Below are positions 1 to 9,928 of a stretch of DNA of 64,000 nucleotides, in pieces; within the stretch, counting starts at the first letter, position 1, and each line of letters starts with the position of its first letter. The notes beneath the pieces were generated by a model, which worked only from the letters and a program-made list of their open reading frames with translations, ran no database searches and was not told the origin of the DNA. Origin of the DNA: Curvibacter soli. Its GTDB lineage: Bacteria > Pseudomonadota > Gammaproteobacteria > Burkholderiales > Burkholderiaceae_C. Position numbers and translations under genes: made by a program. Location: contig NZ_JARGEN010000029.1 in assembly GCF_029211125.1 (NCBI RefSeq), positions 1 through 64,000 on the forward strand, given 5' to 3'.

Positions 1-112
1 GGATCGACTCGCTTCGCGTCGCCGATCTCAGGTCGCTCCAGGCTCATACCTGAATTGGAAAAGACTGGCCGTCCCGATTCCTTCCGGAAAGAAAGGCGTT
101 CAGCGTTCGGTC

Positions 113-288
113 ATGCACCACGACAGTTACGAAAAATGGGCCGCCGAGTTCGTCGGCACGTTCTGGCCGACCTTCGGCGGCAGCGTTCCCGCAAACGGGC
201 ATCGGCTTCCTCGGCGTGGCGCTGGCCTTCGGGCTGACCGTGGTCACGGGCACCTATGCACTCGGGCCCATCTCGGGCAGGCATTTCA
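113..288 (+). pseudogene. aqpZ: aquaporin Z remnant, 5' part only, frameshifted
   Basis: The first frame from the ATG reads [16 protein letters not shown], the aquaporin Z N-terminus. From about position 183 the match continues in another frame as [17 protein letters not shown] and then GPISGRHFN, which is the region of the first NPA-loop motif. The segment expected between these parts is missing, and the match stops exactly where repeat A1 begins, at the HFN of HFNPA. I see no aquaporin downstream of the repeat. A gene broken by deletion, frameshift and insertion is the simplest reading; the product would be nonfunctional. Confidence 0.75.
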
Positions 289-289
289 A

Positions 290-527
290 CCTGGAAACGG
301 CAGTTGGATGCGCCTGCCAGTGCCGTGATCGGGGGTGCCAGGCAAGCCGCGACGACGCGGCGGGCTGGTGCCCGCAAGGAGGAGCAACGCCGCATGGCGC
401 CCCGAGCGCGGTGCTGCTGGCAGGTGCATAGCGCTCTCACCCACGAGGTGAACGTCATCGAAGCCGGCAACGCTCAATTTCCTGCGGCCTGGCAAGGGAT
501 GCAAAGCGGTCAACTGCCGTTTCCAGG
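290..527 (+). repeat. family A inverted-terminal repeat element, copy A1 (238 bp)
   Basis: The element starts CCTGGAAACGGCAGTTG and ends with the exact reverse complement, CAACTGCCGTTTCCAGG. The inside matches copy A2 (25078-25311), which lies in the opposite orientation, with only scattered differences. Flanks are TTCAA on the left and TTCAT on the right, a 4 of 5 match to a 5-bp target duplication. No transposase is encoded. It behaves like a non-autonomous mobile element and truncates the aquaporin remnant. Confidence 0.85.
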
Positions 528-535
528 TTCATACC

Positions 536-585
536 AGAAATGGCCGCCAGCGCCTGTAAATAAAGCGCTGATAGCTATTAATACC
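536..585 (+). repeat. family C repeat, copy C1
   Basis: A roughly 50-bp segment with the family pattern: an A-rich start, GGC..CCAGCGC, a short AT-rich middle, GCGCTG and AGCTAT. At least eight more copies are in the window. It is intergenic here, between repeat A1 and the pseudouridine synthase gene. Confidence 0.65.
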
Positions 586-671
586 ATAGCATCTCAGGTA
601 CCCAAGGTGCTCGCGCACCACCCGCAGCGCATGAAACCGGCGCAACCGAATGCCAGGGATACCGCGGAACC

Positions 672-750
672 GGCTTTGCCGGGCCGCCGGTATCGCCCCC
701 GGCGAGGGGGTTGGCGGCCACACGCAGTGGGCAAGCCTGGGGGAGTGTTT
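672..750 (+). repeat. family D GC-rich repeat, copy D1
   Basis: It contains GCCGGGCCGCC, a run of G around GAGGGGG, then a CCACACGCAGTGGGCAAGC-like block ending in TGGGGG. The same order of blocks occurs in the extra segment inside recG (50160-50255, read on the minus strand). It lies directly downstream of the pseudouridine synthase stop codon and may affect transcript ends. Otherwise 528-753 holds no gene that I can support. Confidence 0.55.
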
Positions 751-753
751 ACT

Positions 754-1575
754 TCAGAACCGCTCGCCCGGCCCCAGGTAGCGCCACTGCCCCGCGGGCA
801 GGTTGCCGAGCACCACGCGGCCGATGCGGATGCGCTTCAGGCCCACCACCTTCAGGCCCACCTGTTCGCACATGCGGCGTATCTGGCGCTTCTTGCCCTC
901 GGTCAGCACGAAGCGCAGTTGCTCGGGGTTCTGCCAATCGACCTGCGCGGGCTTCAGCGGCTGGCCGTCGAGGCTCAGGCCGTGGCGCAGCCGCGCCAGT
1001 TGCGCGGGCGGGAAGGCGGTCTGCACGTTCTGCGCGGTGTCGCCGTACTGCACGCGCACCAGGTATTCCTTCTCGGTGGCCGCGTCCTCGCCGATCAACT
1101 GGCGCGCCACGCGGCCATCCTGCGTGAGCACGAGCAAGCCCACCGAATCGATGTCCAGCCGCCCCGCCGGCGCCAGCCCGCGCAGGTGCTGCGGCGAAAA
1201 CCGCGTGCGCGACGCGTCGCCGGCCCAGTGCGTGCGCGCCTGCACCAGTGTGGCGGCGGGCTGGTGCCCGTCCTCGGCCTGTCCGCTCACGTAGCCCACG
1301 GGCTTGTGCAGCAGGATGGTGACCTGCTGCGCCTGTTGGCCCTGGGCCTGCCTGCTGACGGTGATGCGGTCGGCGGGCAGCACCTTCACGCCCATTTCGG
1401 CGACCTGGCCGTTGACTTGCACCCAGCCCTGTTCGATCCATGCGTCGGCCTCGCGACGCGAACACAGGCCCAGGTCGGCCATGCGCTTGTTCAGGCGCAC
1501 CGGGCCGTCGGCGGCGGAGGCCCGCACGGGCGCGGGCGCGCGCTGGAAACGCGCTGGAGGAGGCGGGGCATTCAT
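754..1575 (-). CDS. 23S rRNA pseudouridine synthase, RsuA/RluB/RluF family
   Basis: A 273-residue protein with an N-terminal S4 RNA-binding domain (about residues 26-75; [18 protein letters not shown]) and a pseudouridine synthase domain. The catalytic aspartate lies in [14 protein letters not shown], and [11 protein letters not shown] near the C-terminus is the family's other conserved motif. It should isomerise a uridine in rRNA. Layout and length fit RluF (23S U2604) best, but RluB or RluE cannot be excluded. The start is the ATG giving MNAPPPP; longer in-frame readings run into low-complexity sequence. It is a single gene followed by repeats D1 and C1. Confidence 0.85.
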   Translation of the reverse strand: MNAPPPPARFQRAPAPVRASAADGPVRLNKRMADLGLCSRREADAWIEQGWVQVNGQVAEMGVKVLPADRITVSRQAQGQQAQQVTILLHKPVGYVSGQAEDGHQPAATLVQARTHWAGDASRTRFSPQHLRGLAPAGRLDIDSVGLLVLTQDGRVARQLIGEDAATEKEYLVRVQYGDTAQNVQTAFPPAQLARLRHGLSLDGQPLKPAQVDWQNPEQLRFVLTEGKKRQIRRMCEQVGLKVVGLKRIRIGRVVLGNLPAGQWRYLGPGERF

Positions 1576-1607
1576 GGGCCGGGCATTGTAGGCGCGGCCT
1601 AGCGCGT

Positions 1608-2294
1608 TCAGACCACCAGCCGGTAACCCACCGCCGTCTCGGTCAGCAGGTGGCGCGGCTGCGCCGCGTCGGCTTCGAGCTTCTGGCGCAGGTGGCCCAT
1701 GTGCACCCGCAAGTAATGGCTCTGCTGCGTGTGCGCCGGCCCCCATACCTCGCGCAGCAACTGGCGGTGCGTGAGCACCCGCCCGGCATGCGCCGCCAGC
1801 TCCACCAGCAGCCGGTACTCGATGGGGGTGAGATGCACCTCCTGCCCGGCGCGGCGCACCAGATGGGCGCGACGGTCCAGTTCCACGTCGCCGAAGCGAA
1901 ACACCGGCTCGGCCTCGTCGGCCTGCGCGCGCGGGCGCCGCAGGCTGGCACGCACGCGCGCCAGCAACTCGCCGGTGCCGAAGGGCTTGGTGAGGTAGTC
2001 GTCAGCCCCTGCGTCCAGCGCGGCTATCTTGTCGGCTTCATCGATCCGCGCCGACAGCACGATGACCGGCACCGCCGACCAACTGCGCACGTCGCGGATC
2101 AAGTCGATGCCGTCGCCGTCGGGCAGACCCAGGTCCAGCACCAATAGGTCGGGCTTGCGCGTGCCGGCCTCGACGAGGCCGCGGCGCAGGGTGTCGGCCT
2201 CATGCACCTGCCAGCCCTCGTCCTCCAGCGCCTGGCGCACGAAGCGGCGGATGTGCGGTTCGTCCTCGATGACGATGGCGACAGGGCTGGGCAT
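1608..2294 (-). CDS. kdpE: KdpE, potassium-responsive OmpR-type response regulator
   Basis: A 228-residue response regulator. The receiver domain (residues 1-115) has the phosphoacceptor region [13 protein letters not shown] and the KPF lysine. The C-terminal winged helix (about 130-228) has [17 protein letters not shown] and the recognition-helix region [16 protein letters not shown]. It is the last gene of the kdp operon and begins 2 nt after the kdpD stop, so the pair is probably translationally coupled. Phosphorylated KdpE activates kdp transcription when potassium is scarce. Confidence 0.95.
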   Translation of the reverse strand: MPSPVAIVIEDEPHIRRFVRQALEDEGWQVHEADTLRRGLVEAGTRKPDLLVLDLGLPDGDGIDLIRDVRSWSAVPVIVLSARIDEADKIAALDAGADDYLTKPFGTGELLARVRASLRRPRAQADEAEPVFRFGDVELDRRAHLVRRAGQEVHLTPIEYRLLVELAAHAGRVLTHRQLLREVWGPAHTQQSHYLRVHMGHLRQKLEADAAQPRHLLTETAVGYRLVV

Positions 2295-2296
2295 GG

Positions 2297-5023
2297 CTAG
2301 TCGGGCATGGCGGGGGGCGGGCGGCGCGGAAGCGTCACGGTGAATTCTGCTCCCGCGCCCAGCGCGTCGGGCACAGCGTTGGCCGCGCCGATGCGGCCGT
2401 GGTGCGCCTCCACGATGGCGCGGCAGATCGCCAGGCCCAGCCCCACGCCCGGCGTGGCCGATTCGGCCTCGCCGCGCGTGAACTTGTCGAACAGCGCATC
2501 CGTGTGGCCCTGCAACGCGGACGGCAGGCCCGGGCCGTGGTCGCGCACGGTCAGCACCAGCGCGTCGGGCGTGGCGTGGGCGCGCACCACGATCGGCGGG
2601 GCACCGTACTTGGCCGCGTTCTCCAGCAGGTTGACCAGCACGCGTTCGATCAGCACCGCGTCGAACTCCACCAGCGGCAGATCCGGCTGCAGCGCGGTCT
2701 GCACCGCCTTGCCGCCCAATGCCGGCCGCGCCGCGCGGATGGCCGCGCCCACCGCTTCCTCCACCGATTGCCATTCCCGTCGCAAGGCCACCGCGCCGCT
2801 GCTTTCGATGCGCGCCATGTCGAGCAGGTTGCCCACCAGCGCGCCGATCTCGCGCGCCTGCGCCGCCAGCGCGTGCGCCGCCTCGGCCTGCGCGGGTGGC
2901 AGCGGCGGTTGGGCCGCCTGCAGCGACTCGGCCAACGCGATCAGCGCCGTCAGCGGCGTGCGCACGTCGTGCGACAGCGCACCCAGCAGCGCGTTGCGCA
3001 GCCGCTCCGACGCCATCTCCACCTCCGCCTGGCGCGCCACCTCCACGTAATGCACGCGCTCCAGGGCGATGGCGATCTGCCGCGCCAGCGTGTCGAGCTG
3101 GCGCGCCTGCTCCGGGATCAGCAGCCAGCGCGGGTGGGCGGGCTCCAATGCCAGCACCCCGCGCACCCGCATCGGCGCGGCCAGCGGCAGGTAGTGCCAG
3201 GTCTGGGCGGCCAGCGTGGCGGTGCCCAGGCCTGCCGGCTGGCCCTGCCGGAATGCCCAGGCGGCAACCTCGGCATCGAAGCCGGGCGGCGCGTGGGCGG
3301 GCAGCACTAGCTGGTCATCCGCATCGGCCCGCAGCACCAGCGCCTGCCCGCCGAACTGGCCGCGCACCGAGCGCTCGCCGATGGCCGCCACTTGCTGCGC
3401 CTCCAGCGCCGCCGACAGTTCGCGCGCCAGGTCGAACAGCGCCAGCACGCGCTGCGCGCGGCTGTCCGACACCCCGGCGGCGAAGCGCAGCCCAGCCATG
3501 AGCTGCCCCACCAGCAGCCCCATGCCGAGCATGACGGCGAAGGTGACGACGTACTGCACGTCGCTCACGCCCAGCGACAGGCGCGGCGGCACGAAGAAGA
3601 AGTCGAACGCCGCCACGTTGAGCAGCGCCGCCAGCGCCGCCGGGCCGCGCCCGAACCGGATCGCCACGCCCACCACCCCCAGTAGGAACAGCATCACGAT
3701 GTTGGTGAGGTCGAGCACGCCGGCCAGGGGGCCGGCCAGCAGCGTCAGCGCCACGCTGGCCGCCGCCGCCCAAGCATAGCCCGCCCGGCGGGCCGGATGG
3801 TGCCGCGCGTCCTCGCCCGGCTGCGGAACGGTGCCGGGCACGGCCTGGGCCAAGCGCCGGACGCGACCGGCGCGCGCTACCAGCACGACATCCAACGCCG
3901 GGGCCTGCCGGGCGATGCTGCGCGCCATGTCCCGCCGCAGCCAGCAGCGCGCGTTTTGCGCGCGGCCCATCACCAGCGTGGCGCAGTTGAGCCGCCGCGC
4001 CTGCAGCGCCAGCGCCAGCGCCACGTCGCCGCCGGTCAACACCTCCGGCTGCGCGCCCAGATCCGCGGCCAGCTTCAGCACGGCCAGCACCTGGTCGCGC
4101 CGGGCGGCGGGCAGGCGCTGCAGGCGCGGCGTTTCCACGTAGGCGGCATGCCAGCGCACGTTGAGTTGCCCGGCCAGCCGGGCGGCGGCGCGCACGGTCT
4201 GGTCGGCGCCGTCGCCCGGCCCGACGCAGGCCAGCAAGGCACCCGAGGTGTTCCAGGGCGGTGCAGCATCCGCCGCCGGGCCCGCTGCGGACTGCTCGAT
4301 GCGCCAGCCGCGCACGTCGTCCTCCACGTGCTCGGCGGTGCGGCGCAGGGCGATTTCGCGCAGCGCGATCAGGTTGCCCTTGCGGAAGAAGTTGCGCGCC
4401 GCGCGCTCGGCCTGCCGCGGCAGGTACACCTTGCCAGCAGCGAGCCGCGCCGTCAGCTCGTCGGGCGTAGCGTCTACCAGGACCACCTCGTCGGCCCCGT
4501 CGAGCACCGAATCGGGCACCGTCTCGTGCACCCGCACGCCAGTGATGGCGCCCACCGTGCCATTGAGGCTTTCCAGGTGCTGCACGTTCAGCGCTGTCCA
4601 CACCTCGATGCCGGCGTCCAGCAGTTCCTCCACGTCCTGCCAGCGCTTGGCGTGGCGCGAGCCCGGGGCGTTGGAATGCGCCAGCTCGTCCACCAGCAGC
4701 ACGTCGGGCCGGCGGGCCAGCGCGCCGTCCAGGTCGAACTCTGCCAGAGTGCGCCCGCGGTACGGCAGCGCGCGCGGCGGCAGTTGCGGCAGCCCTTCCA
4801 GCAGCGCTGCGGTCTCTGCCCTCCCATGCGTTTCCACCACGCCCGCCACCACGTCACGCCCCGCCGCGTGTTCGCGCTGCGCGGCGCTCAGCATGGACCA
4901 GGTCTTGCCCACGCCCGCGCTGGCGCCGAAGTAGATGCGCAGCCTGCCGTGCCGCGCGCGCTGCCCGTCCGCGCGCAGCCGGGCCAGCAGCTGGTCGGGA
5001 TCGGGGCGGTGGTCGGGCGTCAC
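2297..5023 (-). CDS. kdpD: KdpD, potassium sensor histidine kinase
   Basis: A 908-residue sensor of normal length. The N-terminal KdpD domain carries the Walker A motif GASAGVGKT (near residue 35) and LLVDELAHSN. A universal-stress-like domain follows, then four membrane segments in the middle (around LLAGPLAGVLDLTNIVMLFL) and a GAF-like region. The dimerisation domain has phosphoacceptor His in LSHDVRTPL (about residue 684), and the ATPase domain has NLLENAAKYG and DHGPGLP. The start codon is GTG; no ATG lies nearby. It autophosphorylates and controls KdpE. Confidence 0.95.
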   Translation of the reverse strand: MTPDHRPDPDQLLARLRADGQRARHGRLRIYFGASAGVGKTWSMLSAAQREHAAGRDVVAGVVETHGRAETAALLEGLPQLPPRALPYRGRTLAEFDLDGALARRPDVLLVDELAHSNAPGSRHAKRWQDVEELLDAGIEVWTALNVQHLESLNGTVGAITGVRVHETVPDSVLDGADEVVLVDATPDELTARLAAGKVYLPRQAERAARNFFRKGNLIALREIALRRTAEHVEDDVRGWRIEQSAAGPAADAAPPWNTSGALLACVGPGDGADQTVRAAARLAGQLNVRWHAAYVETPRLQRLPAARRDQVLAVLKLAADLGAQPEVLTGGDVALALALQARRLNCATLVMGRAQNARCWLRRDMARSIARQAPALDVVLVARAGRVRRLAQAVPGTVPQPGEDARHHPARRAGYAWAAAASVALTLLAGPLAGVLDLTNIVMLFLLGVVGVAIRFGRGPAALAALLNVAAFDFFFVPPRLSLGVSDVQYVVTFAVMLGMGLLVGQLMAGLRFAAGVSDSRAQRVLALFDLARELSAALEAQQVAAIGERSVRGQFGGQALVLRADADDQLVLPAHAPPGFDAEVAAWAFRQGQPAGLGTATLAAQTWHYLPLAAPMRVRGVLALEPAHPRWLLIPEQARQLDTLARQIAIALERVHYVEVARQAEVEMASERLRNALLGALSHDVRTPLTALIALAESLQAAQPPLPPAQAEAAHALAAQAREIGALVGNLLDMARIESSGAVALRREWQSVEEAVGAAIRAARPALGGKAVQTALQPDLPLVEFDAVLIERVLVNLLENAAKYGAPPIVVRAHATPDALVLTVRDHGPGLPSALQGHTDALFDKFTRGEAESATPGVGLGLAICRAIVEAHHGRIGAANAVPDALGAGAEFTVTLPRRPPPAMPD

Positions 5024-5029
5024 AGGTCG

Positions 5030-5620
5030 TCAGGGTAGCGCCTTGGCGCCCGGCAGAGCGTCCAGCGCCATGTTGAGTGCCAGCACGTTGACGCGTGGCT
5101 CGCCCAGCAAGCCCCACAGCGGCAGTTCGGCGTGCCGTTCGACCAGCGCATCCACCGCGGCCCGCGGCAGGCCGCGCACCCGCGCCACGCGCGCGGCCTG
5201 GTAGCGCGCCGCCGCCAGGCTGGTGTGCGGGTCCAGGCCGCTGGCCGACGCGGTGACCAGGTCCACCGGCACGGCGGCGGCATTGTCGGGGTCGGCCGCG
5301 CGCAGCGCATCGACGCGGGCCTTGACCGCATCGGCCAGCGCCGGGTTCAGCGGCCCCAGGTTGGAGCCGCCGGACGCCGCCGCGTTGTAGGGCATGGGCG
5401 CGGTGGCCGAAGGCCGGCCCCAGAAATGGCCGGGGTTGGAAAAGCTCTGACCGATCAGCGCCGACCCCACGGGCTGGCCGCCGCGCAGCACCAGGCTGCC
5501 GGCCGCCTGCGCCGGGAACAACGCCTGCGCCGCGCCGATGACGACGGCGGGATAGAGCAGCCCGGTGATGGCGCTCAGCAGCACGAACAGCACGAGCGCG
5601 GGGCGAAGAATGTCTTTCAT
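5030..5620 (-). CDS. kdpC: KdpC, potassium-transporting ATPase subunit C
   Basis: A 196-residue protein with one N-terminal membrane helix ([19 protein letters not shown]) and a periplasmic domain with [17 protein letters not shown] and [10 protein letters not shown], as in the KdpC family. It stabilises the KdpA-KdpB complex. The ATG at 5620 is chosen because GGAAGGAAG lies just upstream; a TTG seven codons earlier would overlap the end of kdpB and has no ribosome binding site. Confidence 0.95.
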   Translation of the reverse strand: MKDILRPALVLFVLLSAITGLLYPAVVIGAAQALFPAQAAGSLVLRGGQPVGSALIGQSFSNPGHFWGRPSATAPMPYNAAASGGSNLGPLNPALADAVKARVDALRAADPDNAAAVPVDLVTASASGLDPHTSLAAARYQAARVARVRGLPRAAVDALVERHAELPLWGLLGEPRVNVLALNMALDALPGAKALP

Positions 5621-5637
5621 GGTCTTCCTTCCGTCTT

Positions 5638-7731
5638 TCAAACGAGTCCGAGCAGTACCAGCAGCCCGTCGATGAGCTTGATGCCGATGAACGGCACGGC
5701 GAGCCCGCCCAGGCCGTAGACCGCCAGGTTGCGCCGCAGCAGCGCCGCGGCGCCCACGGGCCGGTAGCGCACGCCCTGAAGCGCCAGCGGGATCAGGAAC
5801 ACGATCACCAGCGCGTTGAAGATCACCGCGCTCAGGATGGCCGACGACGGGCTGGCCAGCCGCATGATGTTGAGCGCGCCCAGTTGCGGGTAGGTGGAGA
5901 CGAAGATCGCCGGGATGATGGCGAAGTACTTGGCCACGTCGTTGGCGATGCTGAAGGTGGTGAGCGCACCGCGCGTCATCAGCAGCGCCTTGCCGGTCTC
6001 CACCACTTCGAGCAGCTTGGTGGGGTCGGAATCCAGGTCCACCATGTTGCCGGCCTCCTTGGCCGCCTGGGTGCCGCTGCCCATGGCCACCGCCACGTCG
6101 GCCTGGGCCAGCGCGGGAGCGTCGTTGGTGCCGTCGCCGGTCATGGCCACCAGCCGGCCCTCGGCCTGGTAGCGACGGATCAGCGCCAGCTTGTCCTCGG
6201 GCGCGGCCTCGGCCAGGAAGTCGTCCACCCCGGCCTCGCCCGCGATGGCGGCGGCGGTGAGCTTGTTGTCGCCGGTGACCATTACGGTCTTGATGCCCAT
6301 GCGGCGCAGTTCGCCGAAACGCTCCCGGATGCCGGCCTTCACGATGTCCTTGAGCTCAACGATACCCAGCACACGGCCGCCCTCGGCCACCGCCAGCGGC
6401 GTGCTGCCGCGCCGCGCCACCGCGTCAGCCGCATGCGCGGCCTCGGGCGGCAGGCTGCCGCCCAGCGCCTCGACATGCCGGCGCACCGCGTCCACAGCGC
6501 CCTTGCGCACCACGCGCTGCGCTGCGGCGTCCAGAAGGGCGCCCTGGGCCGGCAGGTCCACGCCGCTCATGCGCGTCTGCGCCGTGAAGGCCACGAACTG
6601 TGCGCCTTCGGGTGGACGCACATCGGCGCCCACGCGGCGCGCCAGCTCCACGACGCTGCGGCCCTCGGGCGTTTCGTCGGCCCACGAAGCCAGCAGCGCG
6701 GCGCTCGCCAGGCGCTGTAGGTCCACCCCCGCGGCCGGCAGGAAGACGTGGGCCTGGCGGTTGCCGTGGGTGATGGTGCCGGTCTTGTCGAGCAGCAGCA
6801 CGTCGATGTCACCTGCGGCCTCCACCGCGCGGCCCGAGGTGGCGATCACGTTGGCCTGCATCATCCGGCCCATGCCCGCCACGCCGATGGCCGACAGCAG
6901 GCCGCCGATGGTGGTGGGGATCAGGCACACCAGCAGCGCCACCAGTGCCGTCAGCGACACCGCGGTGCCGGCCTGCGCCGCATTCACGCTGAAGAGGGAG
7001 AACGGCAGCAGCGTGGCCGTGACCACCAGGAACACGATAGTCAGCGCCACCAGCAGGATCGTCAGCGCGATCTCGTTGGGCGTCTTCTGGCGCCGGGCCG
7101 CCTCGACCATGCCGATCATGCGGTCCAGGAACGATTCCCCGGGGTTGACCGCGATGCGCACCACCAGCCAGTCCGACAGCACGCGCGTGCCGCCCGTCAC
7201 AGCGGAGAAGTCCCCGCCCGATTCGCGCACCACGGGGGCGGACTCGCCGGTGATGGCGCTCTCGTCCACCGAGGCCACGCCCTCGATCACCTCGCCGTCG
7301 AGCGGAATCACGTCGCCCGCATCGACCAGCACCACGTCGCCGCGCCGCAGGTTGGTGCCCTGCTCGGGCAGCCACTGGGCGCCATGGCGGGGCGCGACCA
7401 GCTTCTTGGCCCATGTGTCCTTGCGCAGGCCGCGCAGCGCCGCGGCCTGCGCCTTGCCGCGCCCCTCGGCCAGGGCCTCGGCGAAGTTGGCGAACAGCAC
7501 CGTGAACCACAGCCATGCCGACACTGCCAGCGCGAAGGCGGCGGAATTGCCGCCGCCAGGCCCGCCCAGCGCGCGCAGCCCCAGCAGCGTGGTGAGGATG
7601 GAGCCGATGTACACCACGAACATCACCGGATTGCGCCATTGCACGCGTGGGTCCAGCTTGGCGCAGGCGGCGCGCAGCGCGGGCCGCAGCAGGGCGGCGT
7701 CGAACAGGGACAGCGTTGAAGAGGTTTGCAT
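5638..7731 (-). CDS. kdpB: KdpB, catalytic P-type ATPase subunit
   Basis: A 697-residue P-type ATPase. It has the phosphorylation motif DKTGT (about residue 313), the actuator motif ITGES, the hinge [10 protein letters not shown] and several membrane helices, including [20 protein letters not shown] with the family's IPTTIGG motif. It hydrolyses ATP and drives K+ import through KdpA. It lies 11 nt downstream of kdpA and 17 nt upstream of kdpC. Length is close to the E. coli protein. Confidence 0.97.
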   Translation of the reverse strand: MQTSSTLSLFDAALLRPALRAACAKLDPRVQWRNPVMFVVYIGSILTTLLGLRALGGPGGGNSAAFALAVSAWLWFTVLFANFAEALAEGRGKAQAAALRGLRKDTWAKKLVAPRHGAQWLPEQGTNLRRGDVVLVDAGDVIPLDGEVIEGVASVDESAITGESAPVVRESGGDFSAVTGGTRVLSDWLVVRIAVNPGESFLDRMIGMVEAARRQKTPNEIALTILLVALTIVFLVVTATLLPFSLFSVNAAQAGTAVSLTALVALLVCLIPTTIGGLLSAIGVAGMGRMMQANVIATSGRAVEAAGDIDVLLLDKTGTITHGNRQAHVFLPAAGVDLQRLASAALLASWADETPEGRSVVELARRVGADVRPPEGAQFVAFTAQTRMSGVDLPAQGALLDAAAQRVVRKGAVDAVRRHVEALGGSLPPEAAHAADAVARRGSTPLAVAEGGRVLGIVELKDIVKAGIRERFGELRRMGIKTVMVTGDNKLTAAAIAGEAGVDDFLAEAAPEDKLALIRRYQAEGRLVAMTGDGTNDAPALAQADVAVAMGSGTQAAKEAGNMVDLDSDPTKLLEVVETGKALLMTRGALTTFSIANDVAKYFAIIPAIFVSTYPQLGALNIMRLASPSSAILSAVIFNALVIVFLIPLALQGVRYRPVGAAALLRRNLAVYGLGGLAVPFIGIKLIDGLLVLLGLV

Positions 7732-7742
7732 GGTGGTACGCC

Positions 7743-9536
7743 TCACTTCCAGAGCATCAGGTGCTCGACCGCCGGCCCCAGGGCCAGCGCCGGCACATAG
7801 TTGAGCAGGCCGACCAGCAGCACCGTGCCGATCAGCAGCGCCACGAACAGCGGGCCGTGGGTAGGCAGGGTGCCCGCGGTGACGGGCAGCCGCTGCTGGC
7901 CCGCCAGCGCGCCCGCGATGGCCAATACCGGCACGATGACGGCAAAGCGCCCCAGCCACATGGCCGCAGCCAGCAGCGCGTTGTAGAACGGCGTGTTGGC
8001 CGACAGGCCCGCGAAGGCGCTGCCGTTGTTGTTGGCCGCCGAGGTCAGCGCGTAGAGGATTTCGGAAAAACCGTGCGCGCCGGGGTTGGCGACGCCCACG
8101 CGCCCCGCCTCGGCCATCACGGCCACAGCGGTGCCGAGCAACACCAGCACGGGGGTGACGAGAATGGCGATGGAGACCAGCTTCATCTCGTACACCCCGA
8201 TCTTCTTGCCCAGGTACTCGGGCGTGCGGCCGATCATCAGCCCGGCGATGAACACCGCCAGGATGGCGAACACCAGCATGCCGTACAGGCCAGCACCCAC
8301 GCCGCCGAACACCACTTCCCCCAACTGCATGAGCACCATCGGCACCATGCCGCCCAGCGGCGTGAACGAGTCGTGCATGGCGTTGACGGCGCCGCAGGAG
8401 GCCGCCGTGGTGATGGCCGCGAACAGCGCCGAGGCGGTGATGCCGAAGCGCACCTCCTTGCCTTCCATGTTGCCGCCGGACTGCCATGCGCTGGCGCCCT
8501 GGTCCACCCCCAGCGCCGCGAACTGCGGATTGCCGGCCTGCTCGGCCGGAACCACGGCCGCCACGGCCAGCGCGAACAGCACCGCCATCGCGGCCAGCAG
8601 CGCCCAGCCCTGGCGCGGGTCACCCACCACGCGACCGAAGGCAAGGCACAGCGCGGCGGGGATGAGGAAGATGGCCAGCATCTGCACGAAATTGGTCAGC
8701 GCGGTGGGGTTTTCATACGGGTGCGCCGAATTGGCGTTGAAGAAGCCGCCGCCGTTGGTGCCCAGCATCTTGATGGCTTCCTGCGAGGCGACCGGACCCA
8801 TCGCCAGGGTCTGGGTGGCGCTCGCCACGTCTTCCAGCACCGGGTTGCCGGCGGAGTCCTTCACCGGCAGGCCGGCGGCGTCCAGCCGGGGCTGCTGGTA
8901 GGCCGTGGCCTCCAGCGTCGCCACGCTCTTGTAGGCGTCGAAATTCTGGATCACGCCCTGGCCGGCGAAGAACACCGCCAGCACGAGCGACAGCGGCAGC
9001 AGCAGCCAGAGCGTGGCGCGCAGCGCGTCGGTCCAGAAATTGCCGACCCCGCCCGCACCGCGTGCCGCGAACCCGCGCGCCAGGGCGAAGGCCACGGCAA
9101 TGCCGGTGGCCGCGGAAAGGAAGTTCTGCACCGTCAGGCCCAGCATCTGGGTGAGGTAGCTCATGGTGCTCTCACCTGCATAGCCCTGCCAGTTGGTGTT
9201 GCTGACGAAGCTGACAGCGGTGTTGAAGGCGGAATCCGGCGCGACGGCGCCCATGCCCGCCGGATTGAGCGGCAGCAGGCCCTGCAGGCGTTGCAGGCCA
9301 TAGAGCGCCAGCGCGCCGAGCGCGTTGAAGGCGAGCAAGGCCAGTGCGTAGCTGCGCCAGTTCATCGAAACGTCGGGCTGCACGGCGGCCAGCCGGAACA
9401 GCGGTGCCTCCACCCGCTGCATCCAGCGCGGCAGGCGGCCGTCGCAGAGGGCGGCCAGGTAGCGCCCGAGCGGCCATGCCAGCAGCCCCAGGACGGCGAG
9501 GAACAAGGCCGGCAGGGCCCATGCGGAGAGTGCCAT
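7743..9536 (-). CDS. kdpA: KdpA, potassium channel-like subunit
   Basis: A 597-residue integral membrane protein with about ten helices. Selectivity-loop motifs are visible: [52 protein letters not shown] and [14 protein letters not shown], corresponding to the four P-loops of the superfamily of K+ transporters. It binds and passes K+. The gene follows kdpF after 2 nt. Confidence 0.97.
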   Translation of the reverse strand: MALSAWALPALFLAVLGLLAWPLGRYLAALCDGRLPRWMQRVEAPLFRLAAVQPDVSMNWRSYALALLAFNALGALALYGLQRLQGLLPLNPAGMGAVAPDSAFNTAVSFVSNTNWQGYAGESTMSYLTQMLGLTVQNFLSAATGIAVAFALARGFAARGAGGVGNFWTDALRATLWLLLPLSLVLAVFFAGQGVIQNFDAYKSVATLEATAYQQPRLDAAGLPVKDSAGNPVLEDVASATQTLAMGPVASQEAIKMLGTNGGGFFNANSAHPYENPTALTNFVQMLAIFLIPAALCLAFGRVVGDPRQGWALLAAMAVLFALAVAAVVPAEQAGNPQFAALGVDQGASAWQSGGNMEGKEVRFGITASALFAAITTAASCGAVNAMHDSFTPLGGMVPMVLMQLGEVVFGGVGAGLYGMLVFAILAVFIAGLMIGRTPEYLGKKIGVYEMKLVSIAILVTPVLVLLGTAVAVMAEAGRVGVANPGAHGFSEILYALTSAANNNGSAFAGLSANTPFYNALLAAAMWLGRFAVIVPVLAIAGALAGQQRLPVTAGTLPTHGPLFVALLIGTVLLVGLLNYVPALALGPAVEHLMLWK

Positions 9537-9538
9537 GG

Positions 9539-9634
9539 CTAAAACTCCTCGGCCCGCAGCAGCGCATGCAGCAGGTAGGCCATCAGGCCCAATGCCACCA
9601 AGGCGGCGAGGCCATAGAACGCGCTACTGTCCAT
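9539..9634 (-). CDS. kdpF: KdpF, small stabilising subunit
   Basis: A 31-residue single-helix protein, [20 protein letters not shown] then a short C-terminus. It matches KdpF in size, hydrophobicity and position directly before kdpA. It helps keep the KdpABC complex stable in the inner membrane. Its start codon lies inside the end of the small reading frame at 9624-9737, so its translation may be coupled to that frame. Confidence 0.9.
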   Translation of the reverse strand: MDSSAFYGLAALVALGLMAYLLHALLRAEEF

Positions 9635-9737
9635 GACGGTTCTCCGCGCCGCGCCGTCCGAGGGCGTGCAGCCCCCGCACCAGTTCCGCCACCGCGACCC
9701 ACAGCGCGGCCAGGGCGGCAATCCAAACGATATCCAT
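9624..9737 (-). CDS. small membrane protein candidate, first frame of the kdp operon
   Basis: A 37-codon frame begins MDIVWIAALAALWVAVAELV and continues RGLHALGRRG to a TAG. It has one hydrophobic segment at residues 3-20 followed by an Arg-rich tail. An AGGAG-type ribosome binding site lies 9 nt upstream (ACAGGAGTTTCCATC before the ATG). Its end overlaps the kdpF start by 11 nt in a different frame. I do not recognise the family. It could be a real peptide resembling KdpF or a leader that couples translation to kdpF. Confidence 0.5.
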   Translation of the reverse strand: MDIVWIAALAALWVAVAELVRGLHALGRRGAENRHGQ

Positions 9738-9816
9738 GATGGAAACTCCTGTTGTCAAGCCAGCGAGAGTCTGCGCGCGCGGGCATCAAAACGGGGAATG
9801 GAGTGTGGGCGGCGCC

Positions 9817-9832
9817 GTAAAGAAAGCGTAAA
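9817..9832 (-). promoter_or_regulatory. candidate KdpE operator (direct repeat) upstream of kdp
   Basis: Read on the minus strand, TTTAC occurs twice with an 11-bp period in a T-rich stretch about 80 bp upstream of the first kdp frame. OmpR-family regulators bind direct repeats about one helical turn apart, and KdpE sites are T-rich. The rest of 9738-9926 shows only repeat C2 and no confident -10/-35 pair. Confidence 0.35.
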
Positions 9833-9880
9833 TGCCCGGGGATGCGTCCGCGTGCACCTTTGCGAATGCGATTGCTATTG

Positions 9881-9928
9881 AATAAATAGCTGAAAGCGCT
9901 TGTAGATAAAGCGCTGGAGGCACTTTTT
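9881..9928 (-). repeat. family C repeat, copy C2
   Basis: On the minus strand it runs from an A-run through CCAGCGCTTTATC, ACAAGCGC and AGCTATTTATT. It supplies part of the TAA stop codon of the neighbouring Crp/Fnr gene, so it sits exactly at that gene's 3' end. Confidence 0.7.

Noticed and set aside
5621-5641. TTG start seven codons upstream for kdpC
   Set aside because: It overlaps the kdpB end and lacks a ribosome binding site, whereas the ATG at 5620 has one.
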